A stretch of 64,000 nt of DNA from Streptomyces panaciradicis. Its GTDB lineage: Bacteria; Actinomycetota; Actinomycetes; Streptomycetales; Streptomycetaceae. The stretch spans positions 1 to 64,000 of the forward strand of contig NZ_JAMGBF010000087.1 in NCBI RefSeq assembly GCF_023516615.1. Direction: 5' to 3'. Of the stretch, positions 36,409 to 45,365 are shown piece after piece. The position numbers and the translations under genes are program-made. The notes under the pieces are model-generated. The model worked only from the letters and a program-made list of their open reading frames with translations. It was not told the origin of the DNA and ran no database searches. How positions within the stretch are numbered: the stretch's first letter is position 1; each line of letters begins with the position of its first letter.

Positions 36409-38460
36409 TCAGTCGCCGTTGCCGGGGGTCGGCGTCGTCTTCTGGATCTGCATCAGGAACTCGATGTTCGACTTCGTCTGCTTCATCTTGTCCAGGAGCA
36501 GCTCGATCGCCTGCTGCTGGTCGAGCGCGTGCAGCACCCGGCGCAGCTTCCAGACGACGGACAGCTCCTCGTTGCCGAGCAGGATCTCTTCCTTACGGGT
36601 GCCGGACGCGTCCACGTCGACAGCCGGGAAGATGCGCTTGTCGGCGAGCTTCCGGTCGAGCTTGAGCTCCATGTTGCCGGTGCCCTTGAACTCCTCGAAG
36701 ATCACCTCGTCCATGCGGGACCCGGTGTCCACCAGGGCGGTGGCGAGGATGGTCAGCGAGCCGCCGTCCTCGATGTTGCGGGCCGCACCGAAGAAGCGCT
36801 TCGGCGGGTACAGGGCGGTCGAGTCGACACCACCGGACAGGATGCGGCCGGAGGCCGGGGCGGCGAGGTTGTACGCACGGCCCAGACGGGTGATCGAGTC
36901 GAGCAGGACGACGACGTCGTGACCCAGCTCCACCAGGCGCTTGGCGCGCTCGATGGCGAGCTCGGCGACCGTGGTGTGGTCCTCGGCCGGACGGTCGAAG
37001 GTCGAGGAGATGACCTCGCCCTTGACCGACCGCTGCATGTCGGTGACCTCTTCCGGACGCTCGTCGACGAGGACGACCATCAGGTGGCACTCGGGGTTGT
37101 TGTGCGTGATCGCGTTGGCGATCGCCTGCATGATCATGGTCTTGCCGGTCTTCGGCGGGGCCACGATCAGACCGCGCTGGCCCTTACCGATCGGCGACAC
37201 GAGGTCGATGATGCGGGTGGTGAGCACGCCCGGGTCCGTCTCCAGCCGGAGGCGGTCCTGCGGGTAGAGCGGGGTGAGCTTGTTGAACTCCGGGCGGCCG
37301 CGGCCGTGTTCGGGCGCCATGCCGTTGACGGAGTCCAGCCGCACCAGCGCGTTGAACTTCTCGCGCCGCTCGCCTTCCTTGGGCTGGCGGACCGCGCCGG
37401 TGATGTGGTCGCCCTTGCGCAGGCCGTTCTTGCGGACCTGGGCGAGGGAGACGTACACGTCGTTCGGCCCGGGGAGGTAGCCCGAGGTACGGATGAAGGC
37501 GTAGTTGTCGAGGATGTCGAGGATGCCCGCGACCGGGATCAGGACGTCGTCCTCGGCGATCTGCGGCTCGGTGGCCATCTCGTCGCGGCCACGACGGCCA
37601 CGACGGTCGCGGTAGCGCCCGCGACGGCCCCGGCGGCCGCCGTCGAAGTCGTCGTCGTCCTGCTGCTGGCGGTTGTCCTGACGGCCGCCGCCCTGCTGGC
37701 TCTGCTGCTGGCCGCGCTGGCCGCCCTGGCCCTGCTGGTCGTCGCCCTTGCGGCGGTCCCCGCGGTCCTGACGGTCTCCGCGCTCCTGACGCTCGCCGCG
37801 GTCCTGGCGGTCCCCGCGCTCCTGACGCTCGCCGCGGTCACGGCCGCGGTCGCGGCGGTCGCGGCGGCCCCGGCCCTCGCCGTCACCGGCGTCGCCCCGG
37901 GCGTCGTTCTGCGCCTGCGGGGCGGAGTTGTCGGTCTTGGCCTCGCCCTTGGCCTCGGCGACGATCGTCTCGGCGCCGGAACCCGTCGGGGCACCGGCCT
38001 CGGCGGTGGCGCGGCGACGGCGGCGCTCGGTGGGGGCGTCGTCACCGGCGGCGGGCTGGCCGGGGATCTCGATCTGCTGCTGGGCCACGGCCTTCTCGGC
38101 GGGGGCCTCGGTCGCCTTCTTCTCGGCGGCGGCAGCGCCGTCATCGCCGGTACGGGCCTTGGAGGTGGCCCGGCGCTTCGGCTTGGTCTCGGCGGCGGCG
38201 TCGGCCTTGGGGGCCGCTCCACCGCCACCGGCCTGCGCCTCCTTGATGACCTCGATCAGCTGGCTCTTGCGCATCCGCGCCGTGCCCCTGATACCGAGGC
38301 CCGAGGCGACCTGCTGCAGCTCGGCCAGCACCATGCCGTCGAGGCCGGTACCGCGGCGCCGCCGGGAGCCGGCACCGGTGGCAGGCGCGGAGGCGTCCGT
38401 GGCGGGCGCGGCAGCGGTCTCCTCGACACGTGCGCCCATCAGATCGGTGGTGTCGCTCAC
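36409..38460 (-). CDS. rho: Transcription termination factor Rho with actinobacterial insertion
   Basis: 683 residues against about 420 in E. coli. The Rho_N helical domain (TGLDGMVLAELQQVASGLGIRG, residues about 50-71, quoted in part: LAELQQVASGL) is followed by a roughly 200-residue disordered region rich in Arg, Asp, Gly, Gln and Glu. Then come the RNA-binding cold-shock-like domain (PGPNDVYVSLAQVRKNGLR) and the hexameric ATPase with Walker A APPKTGKTM and VVVLLDSITRLGRAYN. GTG 38460 has AAGGA upstream. The insertion is known in actinobacterial Rho to add RNA affinity. Confidence 0.97.
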   Translation of the reverse strand: MSDTTDLMGARVEETAAAPATDASAPATGAGSRRRRGTGLDGMVLAELQQVASGLGIRGTARMRKSQLIEVIKEAQAGGGGAAPKADAAAETKPKRRATSKARTGDDGAAAAEKKATEAPAEKAVAQQQIEIPGQPAAGDDAPTERRRRRATAEAGAPTGSGAETIVAEAKGEAKTDNSAPQAQNDARGDAGDGEGRGRRDRRDRGRDRGERQERGDRQDRGERQERGDRQDRGDRRKGDDQQGQGGQRGQQQSQQGGGRQDNRQQQDDDDFDGGRRGRRGRYRDRRGRRGRDEMATEPQIAEDDVLIPVAGILDILDNYAFIRTSGYLPGPNDVYVSLAQVRKNGLRKGDHITGAVRQPKEGERREKFNALVRLDSVNGMAPEHGRGRPEFNKLTPLYPQDRLRLETDPGVLTTRIIDLVSPIGKGQRGLIVAPPKTGKTMIMQAIANAITHNNPECHLMVVLVDERPEEVTDMQRSVKGEVISSTFDRPAEDHTTVAELAIERAKRLVELGHDVVVLLDSITRLGRAYNLAAPASGRILSGGVDSTALYPPKRFFGAARNIEDGGSLTILATALVDTGSRMDEVIFEEFKGTGNMELKLDRKLADKRIFPAVDVDASGTRKEEILLGNEELSVVWKLRRVLHALDQQQAIELLLDKMKQTKSNIEFLMQIQKTTPTPGNGD
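37765..37836. repeat. Two 36-bp tandem repeats inside rho
   Basis: Two adjacent 36-bp copies (37765-37800, 37801-37836) differ at two bases and encode the 12-residue unit R-G-E-R-Q-E-R-G-D-R-Q-D twice in the disordered Rho insertion. Partial copies flank them. This is a likely site of length variation. Confidence 0.85.
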
Positions 38461-38872
38461 GAAGGGTCCTTCCCTGGAGCGGACGTCGGCCTTCTGGCTC
38501 GGCGACCGGTTGTGCTGTCCGGCAGTGGTCCTTGCTGTGTGGACCGTGCCGGGGCGGTGGTCCGCCAATGCAGGCGGAGGGAATATCTGGGATGGCGCTG
38601 CCCGGAGCCTGGCCGTGGCACCTGGTGTCAGTGTCACGTGGCTCGGTAGCACCGATTCCGGAGCGTGCCCGGCGAGTCGCTCAGTGCTCGTGTACGAGGT
38701 ACTGCCCGCGTACGTCGTACGGAACACCGTGCGGCTTGGGAGGCTCCCGGAAGAATGTCTGTCCCGGACGGGGACACGAAGCACCTCGCCATGGTGGGGT
38801 CGGGTGCAGACTTGAGATTAACACTACCGGATCCAACAAACATTCCCCCTCTCGAAATCCGGCAACCGCGTG
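38461..38872 (-). promoter_or_regulatory. 412-bp rho leader region
   Basis: No gene is seen in this gap between thrB and rho. Its far end (about 38810-38870) is A/T-rich, including TTAATCTCAAG and TGTTTGTTGG on the minus strand, where the rho promoter is expected. That would give rho an untranslated leader of around 350 nucleotides. No conserved small ORF with a good ribosome site was found in it. Confidence 0.5.
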
Positions 38873-39790
38873 TCAGGTCGCAAGCGGCAACACGCTCGCT
38901 CCCTGCGCGTCGAGGTCGAGCCGGTTCGCGGCCCAGCCCTCGCCTGCCAGATGGGCCACCTTGTCGGCGCTGTCGGCGTCGACCAGCGCCAGCACGGTGG
39001 GTCCCGCTCCTGAGATGACCGCGGGCACCCCGTCGGCCCGCAGCCGCTCCACCAGCGCGGCGCTCTCCGGCATGGCCGGCGCGCGGTACTCCTGGTGGAG
39101 ACGGTCCTCGGTGGCGGGCAGCAGCAGCTCGGGGCTCCTGGTCAGGGCCTCGACGAGCAGGGCCGCCCGGCCCGCGTTGGCGGCGGCGTCGACGTGCGGC
39201 ACGGTACGCGGGAGCAGTCCGCGCGCGGTCTCGGTGAGGACCGGCTTACCGGGCACGAAAACCACCGGAACGATGGAATCGGCGGGATCCAGCCGGATCG
39301 CGCGGGCGGCTCCGGCCTCCATCCAGGCGATGGTGAATCCGCCGAGCAGACACGGGGCCACGTTGTCGGGGTGGCCCTCGATCTCGGTCGCCAGCTCCAG
39401 CAGCGCCGTGTCGTCCAGGCGGGCCTCGCCGCCTATCGTCACGGCGCGCGCGGCGACGATGCCGGCGCAGATGGCGGCCGAGGAGGAGCCCAGGCCGCGG
39501 CCGTGCGGGATGCGGTTGGCGCACACGATCTCCAGGCCCCGCGGCTGCCCGCCGAGCAGGTCGAAGGCGGTGCGCAGGGACCGTACGAGAAGGTGGCTCT
39601 CGTCGCGCGGCAGCGTCTCGCTGCCCTCGCCGGCGATGTCGATGTGCAGCCCGGAGTCGGCGACCCGGACGACCACGTCGTCGTAGAGCCCCAGCGACAG
39701 GCCGAGGGCGTCGAAGCCCGGGCCGAGGTTGGCGCTGGTGGCGGGAACGCGCACCCTTACGGCGGCGGCGCGGAAGGCTGGACCGGCCAT
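38873..39790 (-). CDS. thrB: Homoserine kinase
   Basis: 305 residues of the GHMP kinase family; phosphorylates homoserine to O-phosphohomoserine with ATP. The ATP loop is GRGLGSSSAAICAGIVAA, the N-terminal RVRVPATSANLGPGFDALGLSL motif is diagnostic, and the third GHMP motif is AVISGAGPTVLALVD. ATG 39790 gives MAGPAFRAAAVRVRVP with GGAGAG upstream. It follows thrC in the same direction with a 267-bp gap, longer than usual, that may contain its own promoter. Confidence 0.97.
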   Translation of the reverse strand: MAGPAFRAAAVRVRVPATSANLGPGFDALGLSLGLYDDVVVRVADSGLHIDIAGEGSETLPRDESHLLVRSLRTAFDLLGGQPRGLEIVCANRIPHGRGLGSSSAAICAGIVAARAVTIGGEARLDDTALLELATEIEGHPDNVAPCLLGGFTIAWMEAGAARAIRLDPADSIVPVVFVPGKPVLTETARGLLPRTVPHVDAAANAGRAALLVEALTRSPELLLPATEDRLHQEYRAPAMPESAALVERLRADGVPAVISGAGPTVLALVDADSADKVAHLAGEGWAANRLDLDAQGASVLPLAT

Positions 39791-40032
39791 CGCTCGACGA
39801 CTCTCCTTGAGCTGCGTGATTGTCGAAAACCTTCGAGGACTTTCGCTACGTGCGTGAGGACCCTGGAGGTCCTGGGGAACCGCTTCCGGGCCGCGGAGAC
39901 GGCGCGGCACCCGGCTGGATGCGGGGCATATGCAGCGGGCGGGTTCGGTACAGCCTATCGAAGGAAGGTTCTGTGGCGACATAGGGCGCACAGGAGGCGC
40001 ACGATGCGTGTCGTAAGCCCCCTGTGCACCCC

Positions 40033-40052
40033 CGCCGGGATGCTCCCCGGCG
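40033..40052 (-). terminator. Small hairpin after thrC
   Basis: A 7-bp perfect stem (CGCCGGG/CCCGGCG) with a six-base loop lies 5 bp after the thrC stop. There is no U-tract. It may attenuate read-through from thrC into thrB or simply protect the mRNA end. Confidence 0.45.
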
Positions 40053-40057
40053 TGGTG

Positions 40058-41116
40058 TTACGCCAGCCCGAGGCGCTCGGCCGCCGTCGCCGCGTCGACC
40101 GGGACGGTGACCGGCTGCGGGGCGCCGGCGACGGCCCAGTCCGGGTCCTTCAGGCCGTTTCCGGTGACCGTGCAGACGATGGTCTGCCCCGGGTCGACCT
40201 TGCCCTGTTCGGCGGCCTTCAGCAGACCGGCCACGGACGCGGCCGAGGCGGGCTCCACGAAGACGCCCTCCTGCGCGGCCAACAGCCGGTAGGCGCGCAG
40301 GATCTCACGGTCCGTCACCTCGTCGATGAGGCCGCCGGATTCGTCCCGGGCCGCCAGCGCGTACTGCCAGGAGGCCGGGTTGCCGATGCGGATGGCCGTG
40401 GCGATCGTCGAGGGGTCCTTGACGATCTCGCCGCGCACGATGGGGGCGGAACCGGAGGCCTGGAAGCCCCACATGCGGGGGGTGGCGGTGGAGACGCCGT
40501 CGGCGGCGTACTCCTTGTAGCCCTTCCAGTAGGCCGTGATGTTGCCCGCGTTGCCCACCGGCAGGACGTGGATGTCGGGGGCGTCGCCCAGCATGTCCAC
40601 GATCTCGAAGGCGGCCGTCTTCTGCCCCTCGATACGCACCGGATTGACCGAATTGACCAGCGCGACCGGGTAGTTGTCGCTCAGCGCGCGGGCCAGGGTG
40701 AGGCAGTCGTCGAAGTTGCCGTCGACCTGGAGGATCTTGGCGCCGTGCACGAGCGCCTGGCCCATCTTGCCCAGCGCGATCTTGCCCTGCGGCACGAGGA
40801 CGGCCGACACCATGCCCGCGCGCACGGCGTAGGCGGCGGCGGAGGCGGAGGTGTTGCCGGTGGAGGCGCAGATGACGGCCTTCGCGCCCTCCTCCTTGGC
40901 CTTGCTGATGGCCATGGTCATGCCGCGGTCCTTGAAGGACCCGGTGGGGTTCGCGCCCTCCACCTTCAGGTGGACCTCGCAGCCCGTGCGCTCGGAGAGC
41001 ACCTGCGCGGGCACGAGGGGCGTGCCGCCCTCGCGGAGCGTCACGACCGGCGTGCTGTCGGAGACGGGCAGCCGGTCCCGGTACTCCTCGATGATTCCGC
41101 GCCACTGGTGGGTCAT
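40058..41116 (-). CDS. thrC: Threonine synthase
   Basis: 352 residues, PLP-dependent fold type II; converts O-phosphohomoserine to threonine. The PLP lysine is in NPTGSFKDRGMTMAISKA, and the phosphate-binding Gly-rich loop is VGNAGNITAYWKGYKEY; TLREGGTPLVPA starts the fold. Short monofunctional actinobacterial type. It is 6 bp downstream of hom, so the two are cotranscribed. Confidence 0.97.
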   Translation of the reverse strand: MTHQWRGIIEEYRDRLPVSDSTPVVTLREGGTPLVPAQVLSERTGCEVHLKVEGANPTGSFKDRGMTMAISKAKEEGAKAVICASTGNTSASAAAYAVRAGMVSAVLVPQGKIALGKMGQALVHGAKILQVDGNFDDCLTLARALSDNYPVALVNSVNPVRIEGQKTAAFEIVDMLGDAPDIHVLPVGNAGNITAYWKGYKEYAADGVSTATPRMWGFQASGSAPIVRGEIVKDPSTIATAIRIGNPASWQYALAARDESGGLIDEVTDREILRAYRLLAAQEGVFVEPASAASVAGLLKAAEQGKVDPGQTIVCTVTGNGLKDPDWAVAGAPQPVTVPVDAATAAERLGLA

Positions 41117-41122
41117 TGCTGG

Positions 41123-42415
41123 TTACTCTCCTTCAACCCGCATGATGCTGGCGACACCCCGCACGGTGTCGAGCTTGCGCAGCGACTCGACGGTCCCGGA
41201 CAGGGAGGCGTCGGACGCGCGGTGGGTGACGACGACGAGAGAGGCCTCGCCGTCCTTGCCCTGCTGCCGAACGGTATCGATGGACACGCCGTGCTCGGCG
41301 AACACGGTGGCCACCTGGGCGAGAACACCCGGTTTGTCCGCGACGTCGAGGCTGATGTGATAGCGGGTGACGACCTCACCCATCCCCGACACCGGCAGCG
41401 CGGCGTACGCCGACTCGCCGGGCCCCGTCGCCCCGCTGAGCCGGTTGCGGCAGACGGCGACGAGGTCGCCGAGAACGGCGGAGGCGGTCGGCGAACCGCC
41501 CGCCCCGGGGCCGTAGAACATCAGCTGTCCGCTCGCGTCGGACTCGACGAACACGGCGTTGTACGCGCCGCGCACGGAGGCGAGCGGATGGGTCAGCGGG
41601 ATCATCGCGGGGTGCACGCGCGCGGTGATCGAGCCGCCGTCCCCGGCCCGCTCGCAGATGGCGAGCAGCTTGATGGTGCAGCCCATCTCCTTCGCCGAAC
41701 GGAAGTCGGCGGCGGTGACCTCGGTCATGCCCTCGCGGTAGACGTCGTCGAGGCGCACGCGGGAGTGGAAGGCGATGCCGGCGAGGATGGCGGCCTTGGC
41801 GGCGGCGTCGAAGCCCTCGACGTCGGCGGTGGGGTCGGCCTCGGCGTATCCCAGGGCGGTGGCCTCGTCGAGGGCCTCCTGGTAGCCGGCGCCCGTGGAG
41901 TCCATCTTGTCGAGGATGAAGTTGGTCGTGCCGTTGACGATCCCGAGCACCCGGTTGACCTTGTCGCCGGCGAGGGACTCGCGCAGGGGCCGGATCAGCG
42001 GGATGGCGCCGGCCACGGCGGCCTCGTAGTACAGGTCCCGGCCGTGCTCCTCGGCGGCCGCGTGCAGGGCGGCCCCGTCCTGGGCGAGCAGCGCCTTGTT
42101 GGCGGAGACGACGGACGCGCCGTGCTCGAAGGCGGTGGCGATGAGGGACCGCGCGGGCTCGATCCCGCCGATCACCTCGACCACCACGTCGATGTCGCCG
42201 CGTTTGACCAGGGCGGTGGCGTCGGTGGTGACCAGGCCCGGGTCGATGCCCTCGCGCACCTTGCTCGGGCGCCGGACGGCGACGCCCGCGAGTTCGACGG
42301 GGGCGCCGATCCTCGCGGCGAGGTCGTCGGCGTGCGTCGTCATGATGCGCGCCACCTCTGAGCCGACGACCCCACAGCCCAGCAGCGCCACCTTCAGCGG
42401 ACGCGTACGCATCAT
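41123..42415 (-). CDS. hom: Homoserine dehydrogenase
   Basis: 430 residues; reduces aspartate semialdehyde to homoserine. NAD(P) motif VALLGCGVVGSEVAR near the N-terminus, catalytic region GTTNFILDKMDSTGAGYQEALDEATALGYAEADPTADVEGFDAAAK, and a C-terminal ACT domain (RYHISLDVADKPGVLAQVATVFAEHGVSI) for threonine feedback. Two adjacent Met codons are possible starts; ATG 42415 is chosen, with AGGAAACGAGG upstream. Confidence 0.97.
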   Translation of the reverse strand: MMRTRPLKVALLGCGVVGSEVARIMTTHADDLAARIGAPVELAGVAVRRPSKVREGIDPGLVTTDATALVKRGDIDVVVEVIGGIEPARSLIATAFEHGASVVSANKALLAQDGAALHAAAEEHGRDLYYEAAVAGAIPLIRPLRESLAGDKVNRVLGIVNGTTNFILDKMDSTGAGYQEALDEATALGYAEADPTADVEGFDAAAKAAILAGIAFHSRVRLDDVYREGMTEVTAADFRSAKEMGCTIKLLAICERAGDGGSITARVHPAMIPLTHPLASVRGAYNAVFVESDASGQLMFYGPGAGGSPTASAVLGDLVAVCRNRLSGATGPGESAYAALPVSGMGEVVTRYHISLDVADKPGVLAQVATVFAEHGVSIDTVRQQGKDGEASLVVVTHRASDASLSGTVESLRKLDTVRGVASIMRVEGE

Positions 42416-42520
42416 CCGACCTCGTTTCCTCATACCGTCTACGGTGGGTCCAGTCTCACTCACCGGACGGGACTTTCTGTCGATTGTCCGGATCGTGAGA
42501 CATCTATTTCATTTGTCGGA

Positions 42521-42547
42521 GGGTGGAGAACCGCAGATCTTCCACCC
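42521..42547 (-). terminator. Possible terminator between lysA and hom
   Basis: A 7-bp stem GGGTGGA/TCCACCC with a 13-base loop lies 19 bp after the lysA stop. In the leftward direction it is followed by an A/T-rich stretch (ACAAATGAAATAGATG). That stretch could instead be part of a hom promoter. Confidence 0.5.
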
Positions 42548-42565
42548 CGCCGCCCGGGGTACGGC

Positions 42566-43957
42566 TCACCCGACGTCGAGCCGCAGGAGGTCCTCCTCCG
42601 TCTCGCGGCGGACGATGACCCGCGCCTCGCCGTCGCTCACGGCGACCACGGGCGGCCGCAGCACGTGGTTGTAGTTGCTGGCCATCGACCGGCAGTAAGC
42701 ACCCGTCGCCGGTACGGCGATCAGGTCGCCCGGTGCCAGGTCGCCCGGCAGGAACGCGTCCTTGACCACGATGTCCCCGCTCTCGCAGTGCTTGCCGACG
42801 ACACGGGCGAGCATGGGCTCGGCGCCGGAGGTGCGGGAGACGAGGGCCACGCTGTACTCGGCGTCGTAGAGCGCGGTGCGGATGTTGTCGGACATGCCGC
42901 CGTCGACAGAGACGTAGGTGCGGAGGTTGTCGAGGGGCTTGATCGTCCCGACCTCGTAGAGCGTGAACGCGGTCGGGCCGACGATGGCGCGCCCGGGCTC
43001 GACCGAGATGCGGGGCGTGCGCAGCCTGGCGCCCTCGCACTCGCGCGTCACGATCTCGGTGAGGGCCTTGGCGATCTCGTGCGGCTCACGGGGGTCGTCG
43101 TCACTGGTGTACGCGATCCCGAGCCCGCCGCCGAGGTCGATCTCCGGCAGCTCGATGCCGTGCTCGTCCCGGATGTCCCTGAGCAGCCCGACCACCCGGT
43201 GCGCGGCGACCTCGAACCCGGACATGTCGAAGATCTGCGAGCCGATGTGGCTGTGGATCCCGATGAGCTCCAGCCCGTCCAGCTGCAGCGCCCGCCGCAC
43301 CGCCTCCGCGGCCTGCCCGCCGGCCAGCGGGATGCCGAACTTCTGGTCCTCGTGCGCGGTCGCGATGAACTCGTGCGTGTGCGCCTCGACGCCGACGGTG
43401 ATACGGATCTGCACGCGCTGCCGCTTGCCCAGCGACTGCGCGATGTGGGCGACCCGCACGATCTCCTGGAAGGAGTCGAGCACGATCCGCCCGACACCGG
43501 CCTCGACGGCCCGGTGGATCTCGTCCGCGGACTTGTTGTTGCCGTGGAAGGCAATCCGCTCGGCGGGCATCCCGGCGGAGAGGGCGGTGGCCAGCTCCCC
43601 GCCGGAGCAGACGTCGAGGTTCAGCCCCTCCTCGTGCAGCCACCGCACGACGGCCCGGGACAGGAACGCCTTGCCCGCGTAGAAGACGTCGGCGTCCTGC
43701 CCGAAGGCGGTGCGCCAGGCGCGCGCCCGGGCCCGGAAGTCGGTCTCGTCGAGGACGTAGGCGGGGGTGCCGAACTCCTCGGCGATCCGCTTGACGTCGA
43801 TACCGCCGACGGTCACGACACCGTCCTCGCCCCGGCCGACCGTCTGGGCCCACACCTTCGGGTCGAGGGCGTTGAGGTCGGTGGGCGGCGCGGAGTAGTG
43901 CCCCTCGGGAAGGACATCGGCGTGACGGGGCCCGGCGGGGTGTGCGGAACGGCTCAT
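42566..43957 (-). CDS. lysA: Diaminopimelate decarboxylase
   Basis: 463 residues, PLP-dependent, alanine-racemase fold; the last step of lysine synthesis from meso-diaminopimelate. PLP lysine in DVFYAGKAFLSRAVVRW, phosphate-binding DLGGGLGIAYTSDDDP, GSQIFDMSGF, and the catalytic Cys/Asp region HCESGDIVVKD. The N-terminal extension (MSRSAHPAGPRHADVLPEGHYSAPP) is usual for actinobacteria. It lies upstream of hom-thrC-thrB in the same direction. Confidence 0.97.
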   Translation of the reverse strand: MSRSAHPAGPRHADVLPEGHYSAPPTDLNALDPKVWAQTVGRGEDGVVTVGGIDVKRIAEEFGTPAYVLDETDFRARARAWRTAFGQDADVFYAGKAFLSRAVVRWLHEEGLNLDVCSGGELATALSAGMPAERIAFHGNNKSADEIHRAVEAGVGRIVLDSFQEIVRVAHIAQSLGKRQRVQIRITVGVEAHTHEFIATAHEDQKFGIPLAGGQAAEAVRRALQLDGLELIGIHSHIGSQIFDMSGFEVAAHRVVGLLRDIRDEHGIELPEIDLGGGLGIAYTSDDDPREPHEIAKALTEIVTRECEGARLRTPRISVEPGRAIVGPTAFTLYEVGTIKPLDNLRTYVSVDGGMSDNIRTALYDAEYSVALVSRTSGAEPMLARVVGKHCESGDIVVKDAFLPGDLAPGDLIAVPATGAYCRSMASNYNHVLRPPVVAVSDGEARVIVRRETEEDLLRLDVG

Positions 43958-44158
43958 CTCAGTGGCTTTCTGGGGTGGCTCTGGGGGCGGGTGGGGGTCG
44001 CGGGGCGGAGGCGGTGAACCGTGCGGGCCGGTCGGGCGCGTCGGGCAGGTCGGGTGAGTCAGGTCGGTCCGACGGCTGTCGAGCTGTCCAACGGTCTGGG
44101 GGTGTGGCGGTCCGGCGGTGTGGCGGCGTACGACTCCAGGCGACTCCTCCGGCTGCCT

Positions 44159-45223
44159 CTAGAGGTGGTCGGGGGCGTCGATGCCGAGCAGGGACAGGCC
44201 GCCGGCCAGCACCGTCCCGGCGGCTTCGGCAAGGGCGAGCCGGGCACGGTGGGCGGCCGAGGGTTTCTCCTCGCCGAGCGGCAGCACGGCGGGAAGAAAG
44301 GGCAGCAGGGCATCGGCGACGGTGACGAGGTGCCGGGCGAGACGGTCGGGCGCCCGGTCGGCCGCCGCCCGGGCCAGGACACGGGGGTGGTCGGCGAGGG
44401 CGGTGAGGAGGGGGCTGAGGTGTGCGGCGGCGGGGTGGGGGTGGGTGCCGAGGGCGCGGTCGCCGGGCTCGGTGGCCGGGTGGGGGCGGGTGCCGAGGGC
44501 ACGGTCCCCGAGGGCCGGGTCTCCGGGCTCGGCGGCGAAGCCCAGGGAGGCGGCGTTACGGCCGAGGGCCCGGGTGCGGGCGTGGGCGTAACGGACGCGG
44601 AAGAGAGGGTTGCTCTCACGCTGGACCAGATGATCGGCGGTGATCCGGGGCCGGTCGTGGGCGGCGGGGTACAGCAGCGCCCAGCGGGCGGCGTCGGGAC
44701 CGAGCGGCGCGGGGTCCTCGGGCGCCGGGACGGGCCGGAGATTGACGGGTTCGCGGTGGTCGACCTCGGCACGGCCGCCCTGGGCGGCGACGAGCCGGGT
44801 GAGCGCGTCGGCGACGACCTCGGCACGGACGTCGTACGGGATGCGCAACTCGACGATCCGTGCGGCGAGGGCGTCCCCGTGGCCGTACTCCATGCCCTCG
44901 TCGAGGATCTGGCGGGCGAGGGCGACGGCGGCCGGTGCGGCGTCGCTCAGGCTGATGTTGAGGAAGCCGGGCTCGGTGACGGTGACGTCGGCGACGCCGG
45001 CGGTGCCGGCCAGATGCTGCCGGAGGATCTCGGCGACACGGAGGGGCGGCTGGCCGGCGGGGCGGGCGAGCTGGAGGGCGATGTTGGTGGCGTAGTCACC
45101 GCAGCCGCCGGGACCGGGGGGCGTGACGAGGGCCCGGGCCGGCACGGGGACGCTGAGCTCCCCCTCGTCGACAGCACGACGCACCGCGCGCAGCACGGTA
45201 CGGGAGAGCTCGACGGGGGTCAC
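44159..45223 (-). CDS. nrtL: ArgS-related anticodon-binding protein (NrtL), lacking the catalytic core
   Basis: 354 residues resembling the ends of arginyl-tRNA synthetase. The N-terminal part has GDYATNIALQLARPAGQPP and TVTEPGFLNISLS, the ArgS additional domain. The C-terminal part has SNPLFRVRYAHARTRAL, the end of the ArgS catalytic domain, then an all-helical DALR anticodon-binding domain. The intervening Rossmann domain is reduced to about 90 residues, no HIGH or KMSKS motif is found, and the nearest match to HVGH is R-I-P-Y-D-V-R-A-E-V. Start GTG 45223. The symbol follows the NCBI family name as I recall it; function unknown. Confidence 0.83.
   Translation of the reverse strand: MTPVELSRTVLRAVRRAVDEGELSVPVPARALVTPPGPGGCGDYATNIALQLARPAGQPPLRVAEILRQHLAGTAGVADVTVTEPGFLNISLSDAAPAAVALARQILDEGMEYGHGDALAARIVELRIPYDVRAEVVADALTRLVAAQGGRAEVDHREPVNLRPVPAPEDPAPLGPDAARWALLYPAAHDRPRITADHLVQRESNPLFRVRYAHARTRALGRNAASLGFAAEPGDPALGDRALGTRPHPATEPGDRALGTHPHPAAAHLSPLLTALADHPRVLARAAADRAPDRLARHLVTVADALLPFLPAVLPLGEEKPSAAHRARLALAEAAGTVLAGGLSLLGIDAPDHL
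44431..44520. repeat. Imperfect tandem duplication inside nrtL
   Basis: Two imperfect copies of about 45 bp encode GDRALGTRPHPA and GDRALGTHPHPA, within a Pro/His/Gly-rich loop between the catalytic remnant and the DALR domain. The ends are approximate. Confidence 0.7.
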
Positions 45224-45365
45224 GGGACCAGCGTAGGGGAGGAGGGGGGTGGGTAGGCGAGCCGGTTTGGGGAGGGTTCCGGGATGTGGGACGGAGGGGG
45301 CTGCGCGGGTCGGGTCCGCGAGGCGAACACGCACCTGCTGGGGTGTACGGCGGCCCGGGCCCTCT

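Noticed and set aside
39095..42361. A 1088-codon open frame on the plus strand
   Set aside because: Antisense to thrB, thrC and hom, whose protein motifs are unmistakable.
44021..45256. 411-codon plus-strand frame over nrtL
   Set aside because: Antisense to nrtL with Gly/Val/Asp-rich low-complexity translation; no motif.
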